64,000 nt of DNA from Eulemur rufifrons (Eukaryota; Chordata; Mammalia; Primates; Lemuridae), in NCBI RefSeq assembly GCF_041146395.1, contig NC_090989.1, positions 224,782,843 through 224,846,842 on the forward strand, read 5' to 3'. The position numbers and the translations under genes are program-made. Under the pieces are notes generated by a model. The model did not search any database, was not told where the DNA came from, and was given only the letters and a program-made list of their open reading frames with translations. Shown in pieces: positions 60,788 to 64,000 of the stretch. The stretch's first letter is position 1; every line of letters begins with the position of its first letter.

Positions 60788-61090
60788 CTTTTTTTTTTTT
60801 TTTTTTTTTAGATATGGTCTCACTCTGTTGCCCAGGCTGGAGTGCAGTGGTGTGAGCCTAGCTCACCGCAACCTTGAACTCCTGGGCTCAAGTGATCCTC
60901 CTGCTTCAGTCTCTCAAGTAGCTGGGACTACAGGTGCCTGCCACTGTGCCCAGCTAATTTTCCTGTTTTTTGTAGAGTCTGGATCTTGCTTTGTTGCTCT
61001 GGCTGGTCTTGAACTCCTGGCCTCAAATGATCCTCTTGCTTCAGCCTCCCCAAGTGCTGGGATTACAGGCATGAGCCACTGTGCCTGGCC
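60788..61090 (-). mobile_element. old Alu, antisense to DMRT1
   Basis: Poly-T head, ATGGTCTCACTCTGTTGCCC, GTAGCTGGGACTACAGGTGC and GGGATTACAGGCATGAGCCA. Confidence 0.88.
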
Positions 61091-61799
61091 TACCCCCTGT
61101 GTTTTAAGTTGTCTGATTACAGTTCAGAGCAGACCTTTTCTGTGGAGACCTAAATACATTTACAGTCAGTCAAAAATCCTTCTAATTTAAAACACCCCCA
61201 GTTTAAGGAATATTAAAAAGGTTCAGCAAGGGACTCTCTGTAAGATCTCTTAGAACATGGCACTTGATAAAGAAAACCATGCTAGGAATCTTCTCTTTCT
61301 TCTCTCACCCACCCCAAACTCAGGCCTGGACACTGGCCTGTTTGTGGCACTGCCTGCTCCTCCAGTCTGCAGGGAGGTGTTGACAGAGTACCAAACTGTC
61401 TTGGTATCTTACCAATGATAGGACATTCTGAATTGGCCCAAAGAGAGAAAACCTTTTTTGTCCATGAGATTGGTTTTCATGGACATGAGCCATTTTCTAG
61501 GAGGGTCAGAGGAATGGCATTTTCTCCAAATCTGACTCCTGTAGGATTAACAGTTTGCCTGGGCGACCTAGGGAAATTCTGAGACACAGGCAGAGGGGTG
61601 GAAGAAGGGGGAAGAGGGGTGGAAGAAGGAGAGAGCAGGAGTCAGGGAAGGGAGAGGCAGAAACCCATGGCAGGCAGACGTGGGATGCCATAGCACTAGC
61701 GTGCAGCTGAGCCCCTGCCTCCCACGCCAATCTTTCCAGGCCCAGTTAAGCTTTCCTGGGGTTTGGGGTAATCGCAAATTCCATACTACCATGCCTGCA
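61091..61799. other. intron 2 stretch, nothing recognised
   Basis: A purine-rich GGAAGAAGGGGGAAGAGGGG tract lies at about 61595-61640. Otherwise unassigned. Confidence 0.4.
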
Positions 61800-62070
61800 G
61801 CACTCCATTCTCATCCTGCCACGGACCCTGTGCTCCACCTGCTCTGGTCTGAAGGCTGTTCTCTTAAATTTACTTGTGCCCCAAAACTTTTTTGCTGTTT
61901 CCTCTTTCCTTAACTCATTCTTTATGCACCCAGGAACTTCTCTTGCTGAAAGGTCTCTTCTACCGTGAAACCTTTTCTGATCCCTTGAGTTCTCCTTTGC
62001 ACTCTCCATCACCACAAGAGAGTAAGCTCCTTGGGGCCAGGGATTGCCTGAACTTACTCTTTGCATTCCT
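61800..62070 (+). mobile_element. LINE L2 3' region fragment
   Basis: AACCTTTTCTGATCCCTTGA, GTAAGCTCCTTGGGGCCAGG and CTTTGCATTCCTCTCTCTCAG fit the L2 3' region. Confidence 0.6.
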
Positions 62071-62579
62071 CTCTCTCAGCAGTTGGGAGTCACTGCACAG
62101 TGGATGGGCTGTGACTCACTGGGCTTTTTAGTGGCCCGAGGGCAGCCCATTTCAAATCAAGACGTGCTTACCTTGAAGGCATGTGTTTGCTTTTCCTCAG
62201 GTTTGTGTTTTCCCCGTCTTCCCCCTGTCTCCTGCTTGATTTGTTTGATCTGGTTATACACTCCCATGTGCGTTCTTTCTCTCTTTCTCTCTCTCCCTGT
62301 CATCAGATCCCATGTGCATAGCCTGCCATCTCCCCCACATCGATGGTCCACACCCCTCTGAACCAAGCGCTCCTGTCTTTAAAAGCTTCAGGCTCGCTTA
62401 GTTATGAAAAGCCTTCACCCTAAGAACAAAGGGGAACTGACAGATTCATCCGGGACCAAATTACATTAAAAAACAAAACCAGAAAACCCTCCCTGGGAAA
62501 AAGGAGAAATAGGCTCCTACCACATCTTATGTTTTGCTTTACAAGAGGGACATTAGTGAGCCACCCTCAGCAGAACTTG
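62071..62579. other. intron 2 stretch, nothing recognised
   Basis: Pyrimidine-rich TTTCTCTCTTTCTCTCTC at about 62275-62297. No element or exon recognised. Confidence 0.4.
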
Positions 62580-62795
62580 TACTTTGAATGTTGGAATGAA
62601 TCTTTCTCTCCCCTCCACACGCTTCTTGTGTTTTCCCATAGTGTTGGTCAGTCTCTTCTTCTGTGTGTGTTTTGGAATCTCCCTCTTACTAATGAACCCA
62701 CGGGATCATGGGCTACATCCTCTGTCTATGCCCCAAGGTCCTGAACCACTTGCTTTGCACACAGTAGGTGCTCAGTAAAGGTTTATTGCTTTGGC
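62580..62795 (+). mobile_element. LINE L2 3' end fragment
   Basis: CTTTGCACACAGTAGGTGCT and CAGTAAAGGTTTATTGC form the typical L2 3' terminus. The part upstream is diverged. Confidence 0.6.
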
Positions 62796-64000
62796 CATGA
62801 GTTGTTTTTCCAACAGGCACAAGTGGTGGTTTGTGGTGATCTCCCGTAGCTGTCATCACAGTTACCAGTGAGTGGTATGGAACAGTAGGTACACCACTGC
62901 CTCATTTAGATAAAACTTTGGATTATCTCAGAAAACTGACCCATTCCCTTGGTCAGGATGGCACTGTCTTTCTTTTTGGAATTGTATGAGTGCTTAGAGG
63001 GCCCAGGTGCTGACTCAACTCTCTTTCCTGTGTATGTCTCTCCCTTGTAAGGGGAGAGTCCTGAGGCTGCCCCTTGGATGACTCCGTTTTTCCCAAATGT
63101 AGGAAATTAGCCTGGACACAAGGTTGCCCCACAGAGGATGCTAAAAACAGGGCAGCTGAGTTAGCCTTCTTGCTCCAGTGAGGAGCATCCCCGTGCCATC
63201 CTCCAGAGTCCATGAAATGTTACCAAATGGCATAGTCTTTATCTAAGGCATTAATTTTTAAAAACTGGGGAAAATGACTTGTACTTTTTCTGTATTTTCT
63301 GAGCACTCAGCAGAACATATTAGTTGATGACAGATAATTTTGACATCTAAGACTTAACTGATCAACAACTTTGCCTGACTGGTAACTCTTAAAGCTCAGA
63401 AGTTGAATAGGACAAGCGCATGAAAGGTGTGGGTTACAAAGACAAAACCTGATATATAAAAATTAGTCATTGACATGAGATCATTGTGAATCATAAATAG
63501 TCATGATTTATAAATGGTAAATTATGGTTTTATTTGTGATCTTCTTTTACTTCATATGGGAAACTGGGATTTGGTTTTGCCATTGAAGAGAGTACAGGTT
63601 CAAACACAAAGGACTCAAAGTGCAACAACTTTGGGAATCATGACACTAGAGAGGAGGGGAGAAAGTCTTCACCTACCTTCAAATGAATTACTGGTTAACT
63701 GCTATTAATATGCCATGGACCCAGAGACCAGCATATAACACTCCAAGATCAATAAGGGTATTTATCACGTGTTGGTATTGATCTCTCATGACGAGTGAAT
63801 CATATTTCACAGTGCATATGTTAGTTGAAAAAAAAAAGTAGCAGAGGGATTGTGAAGCCCTATCAAAGGACTGGAGGTTCAGGAGGTAAATGCACAGAGC
63901 CACAAATATCATACAAGTAATAGAATAAGAAGTGATGGCATTTGCAGGCAGCATCTCTGCAGGCATGACCGAGGGGAGACAGTGAGTTTTTCCAGATATC
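62796..64000. other. intron 2 stretch to window edge, nothing recognised
   Basis: No element, exon or RNA gene recognised. Confidence 0.4.

Overview
This is mammalian nuclear DNA, almost certainly from a strepsirrhine primate and probably a lemur. It is rich in Alu and L1. Several Alu copies carry the middle-region form typical of lemur and galago Alus: a block AGAAAGAAATTA, then a few bases, then an A/T-rich ACTAAAAATATATATA stretch between the two arms. I saw no bacterial, viral or organellar gene organisation.

The only protein-coding gene I can support is DMRT1, on the + strand. Exon 1 (31206-31559) carries the start codon and the whole DM zinc module. Exon 2 (35038-35218) follows a 3.48-kb intron 1. 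The remaining 28.8 kb is the 5' part of intron 2; later exons lie beyond the right edge. A CpG-rich promoter region covers about 30.6-32.3 kb. In other mammals the gene to the left is KANK1, but none of its exons is visible, so positions 1 to about 30600 are read as intergenic DNA. DMRT1 is a gonadal transcription factor needed for testis differentiation and germ-cell control.

The left 30 kb is a stack of mobile elements: ERVL-MaLR, ERVL and probable class I LTRs, L1, L2 and MIR fragments, old and lineage-typical Alus, a 268-bp element with perfect 15-bp inverted ends beside TTAA, and a 2.8-kb hAT element with a decayed transposase and an exact 8-bp target duplication. A GC-rich, YY1/E-box/GC-box bearing segment at 22.3-22.5 kb looks like an isolated promoter. 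A 5'-truncated L1 at 20.7-21.6 kb ends like a 3' transduction.

The most unusual structure near the gene is a degenerate minisatellite of about eight 59-74-bp GC-rich units at 31780-32284, starting 221 bp after the exon 1 donor site. A second is a (GC)7-A16 tract about 200 bp before the start codon. In intron 2 every L1 fragment I recognise is antisense to DMRT1. Family names rest on recalled consensus features, not on a database search, and most repeat borders are approximate unless a target-site duplication is given.
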